The notes beneath the pieces are model-generated. The model ran no database searches and had not been told where the DNA came from. It was given only the letters and a program-made list of their open reading frames with translations. The translations under genes and the position numbers were made by a program. From JAJUFS01 sp036381175 (GTDB lineage: Bacteria; Pseudomonadota; Gammaproteobacteria; Natronospirales; JAJUFS01): a DNA stretch of 64,000 nucleotides. Of this stretch, positions 62,059-64,000 are shown piece by piece; position 1 is the first letter of the stretch; every line of letters starts with the position of its first letter. The stretch lies in contig DASVDI010000006.1 of assembly GCA_036381175.1 (NCBI GenBank), positions 159,424 through 223,423 of the forward strand, given 5' to 3'.

Positions 62059-62955
62059 GTGAAACAATGGGTCACGTATTCATCACTGTTTCTTTCGAGT
62101 CTTTTCGCGGTCCTACTTCTCAGTACGGGTGTTGCGCGCGCCGGCAAGATCACGGTTTATGTGCATACCGATCATCTTGGCAACCCGGTGGCCAAGACGG
62201 ACAGCACTGGCGTCGTGATCTGGCGGCAGAGCTACACGCCGTACGGCGAAACCGAGCAAGGCCAGGATCCAAATGGACCAGGATTCACCGGCCACCGCAA
62301 CGATGCCGCCACCGATCTTGTGTACATGCAGGCGCGGTATTACGATCCTGTCGTCGCGCGGTTCCTGTCCGTTGACCAAGTAACGTTCTCGCCGGACAAC
62401 CCTGAGCATTTCAACCGATACTGGTATGCAGACGGAAATCCATTCTTGAACGTGGATCCAGATGGGAAGAATCCGTTTAACTTCAATTTCATGCCGACGC
62501 AAACGACCAACGCATCGGCGTTGACTGCGGCAACACATGGTGTTGCAGCAGAGGAGTTCGGTGATGCTGTTGTCCGTGCTGCGAACTATCCGGCAAGGCA
62601 AATTACAGGAAACAGTGTCACTGCGATCGCCTCAGCACTTAGTGTGGTCCCCTTACTTGCCCCAGTCACTGGTCCAATTGCGGTGGGTGTGGGGGCTGCC
62701 ACGGCCGCAGATAAAGCAGCGCACGAAGGTCTAGACAGTAACGACAAACTGGGTCTAGTGGTAACCGCAATTCCTGCTGCTAATGCGCTTAAGGCCATAG
62801 GTGCCACAAGCAAAGTTGTAGCGGCTGTAAAGGCGGATGCGGCCTTGCTAGGAGTGACAGTCGGCGTGGCGGGCGCTGCGGCGGCAAAAGATAATGCTGA
62901 TGCGCAGATGGACGAAAAAGTTTCTGAAGAAGCTTTGAAACCTGATGGTCGCTAA
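62059..62955 (+). CDS. Secreted mini-RHS core protein with hydrophobic C-terminal tail
   Basis: GTG 62059 follows CAGAGGGA; 298 residues. A signal peptide (cut near ARA-GK) leads straight into an RHS core: VHTDHLGNPVAKTD, WRQSYTPYGE, GFTGHRND, YMQARYYDPVVARFLSVDQ and NPFLNVDPDG. No YD repeats precede it. The tail (~138-298) is Ala/Gly-rich and hydrophobic (AIASALSVVPLLAPVTGPIA and a later GVTVGVAGAAAA), as in pore-forming tips. Two paralogous membrane proteins follow, the first overlapping by 11 nt. This fits a compact toxin with immunity genes; toxin activity is inferred. Confidence 0.8.
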   Translation: MKQWVTYSSLFLSSLFAVLLLSTGVARAGKITVYVHTDHLGNPVAKTDSTGVVIWRQSYTPYGETEQGQDPNGPGFTGHRNDAATDLVYMQARYYDPVVARFLSVDQVTFSPDNPEHFNRYWYADGNPFLNVDPDGKNPFNFNFMPTQTTNASALTAATHGVAAEEFGDAVVRAANYPARQITGNSVTAIASALSVVPLLAPVTGPIAVGVGAATAADKAAHEGLDSNDKLGLVVTAIPAANALKAIGATSKVVAAVKADAALLGVTVGVAGAAAAKDNADAQMDEKVSEEALKPDGR

Positions 62956-63328
62956 CGCAGAAAACAGTGATCACGAAGGAAAAAAATGGCAGCAGGTAAT
63001 CAACGGATTTTTTACGTGCCCTGCCATTTCTATATTCGGTATGCTGTTAGTGAGGCAGGTCGAATATGCGATGCTATTGTTCGTTATGTTTGGGCTTTTG
63101 CTTGCTGCGTCCTGCGTTCATCGCGTTTTCAATCAACTACCGAAGTTAACTCGCATATTGATAGCTACATCACCGATTTTGTTTGTTTTCGGCTGGATAT
63201 TAGGAAACGCGAATGTAGAAACCGTTATTGTTGTGTTTTTAATAGGTGCGTACGCGCTACTCGGGGTAGTCTCGAATTTGGGCATTCCAAAAGCCTTTAA
63301 ACCACGTGACAGCACTGGAGCGACCTAG
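62945..63328 (+). CDS. Candidate immunity protein, small membrane protein 1
   Basis: 127 residues, starting 11 nt before the RHS stop. Four membrane segments after a charged start. It shares KxWQxVxNGFFxxPAIxIFG and LPxLTRxLI with the next gene, so they are tandem paralogues. No family was recognised. Position directly after an RHS tip and a membrane nature fit an immunity role against a membrane toxin. Confidence 0.72.
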   Translation: MVANAENSDHEGKKWQQVINGFFTCPAISIFGMLLVRQVEYAMLLFVMFGLLLAASCVHRVFNQLPKLTRILIATSPILFVFGWILGNANVETVIVVFLIGAYALLGVVSNLGIPKAFKPRDSTGAT

Positions 63329-63337
63329 GTTAGAAAG

Positions 63338-63586
63338 ATGGAACCTGACGATAACGGAGAGCGCGGATCCGGAAAAGAATGGCAGGAAGTTGTCAACGGT
63401 TTCTTCGCCGTACCGGCAATACTTATATTTGGATTCTTGATGTTGGAAATGTTTGCCTACGCATTAGGTATGTTTGTTGTATTTGGTTCCTTGTTGTTTG
63501 CACCAGGGATCAAGCAAGCCTTTCATTTGCTTCCTCCTTTGACGCGAGGCTTGATTATCAGTTCGCCACTTGTGTTGAGCCTGTAA
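63338..63586 (+). CDS. Candidate immunity protein, small membrane protein 2, truncated
   Basis: 82 residues, a shorter paralogue of the gene just upstream. Similarity runs from GKEWQEVVNGFFAVPAILIFG to LLPPLTRGLIISSPLV, then stops: the last residues and the stop come from the end of the IS256-family element (from ~63577). The protein lacks the last ~50 residues of its paralogue and is probably broken by the insertion. Confidence 0.7.
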   Translation: MEPDDNGERGSGKEWQEVVNGFFAVPAILIFGFLMLEMFAYALGMFVVFGSLLFAPGIKQAFHLLPPLTRGLIISSPLVLSL

Positions 63587-63607
63587 ACCGTTCTGTGTAA
63601 ATGCCCC

Positions 63608-63886
63608 TCACAAGTGATCGGTAATCCGATCACCGAACTCGATGGTAAATCTGTTCAGTGCTGCCTTCCAGTTCTGGATCGGTTTCGTCCAGCGCTGTGA
63701 CGCGGATTGTATGGCGAGGTAAACGACCTTCAATGCCGATTCGTCGTGCGGGAAGATCTTCCGCTTGCGCGTGGCTTTACGGATCACGCTGTTCAAGGAT
63801 TCAATGGCATTCGTCGTGTATATGGCTTTGCGAATGTCTTCTGGATAATCGAACAAGGTCGTAAGCTTCCCCGTCAACTGGAACAC
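63608..63886 (-). pseudogene. IS256-family transposase, C-terminal fragment
   Basis: The 92 residues after the possible GTG at 63886 hold the strongly conserved end of IS256-type mutator transposases: TLFDYPEDIRKAIYTTNAIE and SLNSVIRKATRKRKIFP, then FTIEFGDRITDHL. The first ~7 residues do not match, and the catalytic DDE core is gone. It is truncated at its 5' side where the IS3 sequence begins. Confidence 0.88.
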
Positions 63887-64000
63887 GCCAAAGGAGAAGT
63901 TTTTCGTTTTTCATCCTGTCTTGCGTAGTCGACTGGCGGTAACCGATCGAGTGCGTCATGCGGTCGCTGCTCGTTGTAATCGATCAGCCACCAGTGCGTC
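63874..64000 (-). CDS. IS3-family transposase OrfB, C-terminal end (partial)
   Basis: The last 41 codons of an OrfB read THWWLIDYNEQRPHDALDRL then PPVDYARQ, the classic IS3/IS407-type ending. The frame stops at 63874-63876 and runs out of the window on the right. It overlaps the first codons of the IS256 fragment, marking the junction. Confidence 0.85.
   Translation of the reverse strand, partial: THWWLIDYNEQRPHDALDRLPPVDYARQDEKRKTSPLACSS

Larger units (their letters stand above)
63577..64000 (-). mobile_element. Remnants of an IS256-family and an IS3-family element
   Basis: The left boundary looks like an IS256-type terminal sequence (GAGCCTGTAAACCG...TGTGTAAATGCC). The transposase tail of that element follows, then an IS3-family OrfB end starting near 63870. 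One element replaced or inserted into the other. The right end lies outside the window. Confidence 0.8.

Noticed and set aside
62059..62400. Mini-RHS as merely the broken end of a giant Rhs gene
   Set aside because: It has its own ribosome site, GTG start and signal peptide, and no YD-repeat coding is visible upstream before mgtE.
1..64000. CRISPR arrays, tRNA or rRNA genes
   Set aside because: No regularly spaced direct repeats, cloverleaf or rRNA-like sequence were noticed on either strand.

Overview
The window is high-GC, densely coded bacterial chromosome. Gene content points to a gammaproteobacterium, probably of the Xanthomonadales/Nevskiales/Woeseia-like grade: an ExeA/GspA plus GspB pair, TonB-type proteins, many lipoproteins, an RND pump, c-di-GMP enzymes, a GlyGly-CTERM-like surface protein and short palindromic dispersed repeats. 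The species cannot be named from the sequence alone. There are about 65 credible genes and no rRNA, tRNA or CRISPR array.

Layout. 1-7.0 kb: FIST sensor gene, a DUF4286-DUF3667 fusion, a DUF4399 protein, an MFS carrier and a membrane GAF-GGDEF cyclase. 7.0-13.1 kb: DUF4136 lipoprotein, dinB, gspA-gspB and a FakA-FakB-like (DAK2-DegV) fusion. 13.1-21.6 kb: TonB-like protein, M28 peptidase, double-receiver GGDEF regulator, trans-sulfuration enzyme and S9 peptidase. 21.6-24.3 kb: a hicBA toxin-antitoxin pair and a YadGH-type ABC exporter. 24.3-28.9 kb: a minus-strand operon (DUF3775, TetR, YdjM-like, lipase-like) and small metabolic proteins. 28.9-36.1 kb: ACT-malic enzyme, a seven-repeat cell-surface protein, a PaiB-like protein, a split spermidine-synthase-like pair and glutaryl-CoA dehydrogenase. 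36.1-41 kb: fused 2-oxoacid dehydrogenase E1, M50-like membrane protein, and LysR divergent from a rhodanese. 41-50 kb: two coupled novel lipoproteins, a decayed paralogue fragment, cysteine synthase, a beta-lactamase-fold hydrolase, a WYL regulator, NIPSNAP, LysE and small proteins.

The accessory part begins at about 50 kb. A HEPN-domain gene and a small hypothetical gene sit between a full and a half copy of one dispersed repeat. Next comes a winged-helix plus nucleotidyltransferase pair with two palindromic operators over its promoter, then a three-gene operon (small membrane protein, DUF2231, SufR-like Fe-S regulator) with its own perfect operator. 54-62 kb returns to core-like functions (HD-GYP phosphodiesterase, GNAT, RND pump, MgtE).

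The right end (62-64 kb) is AT-richer. It holds a secreted mini-RHS protein with a Gly/Ala-rich hydrophobic tail, followed by two paralogous small membrane proteins that look like immunity genes. The second is cut short by an IS256-family end, which is itself fused to an IS3-family fragment running off the window. The strongest candidates for undescribed biology are this mini-RHS cassette, the SufR-like/DUF2231 operon and the winged-helix/nucleotidyltransferase module.
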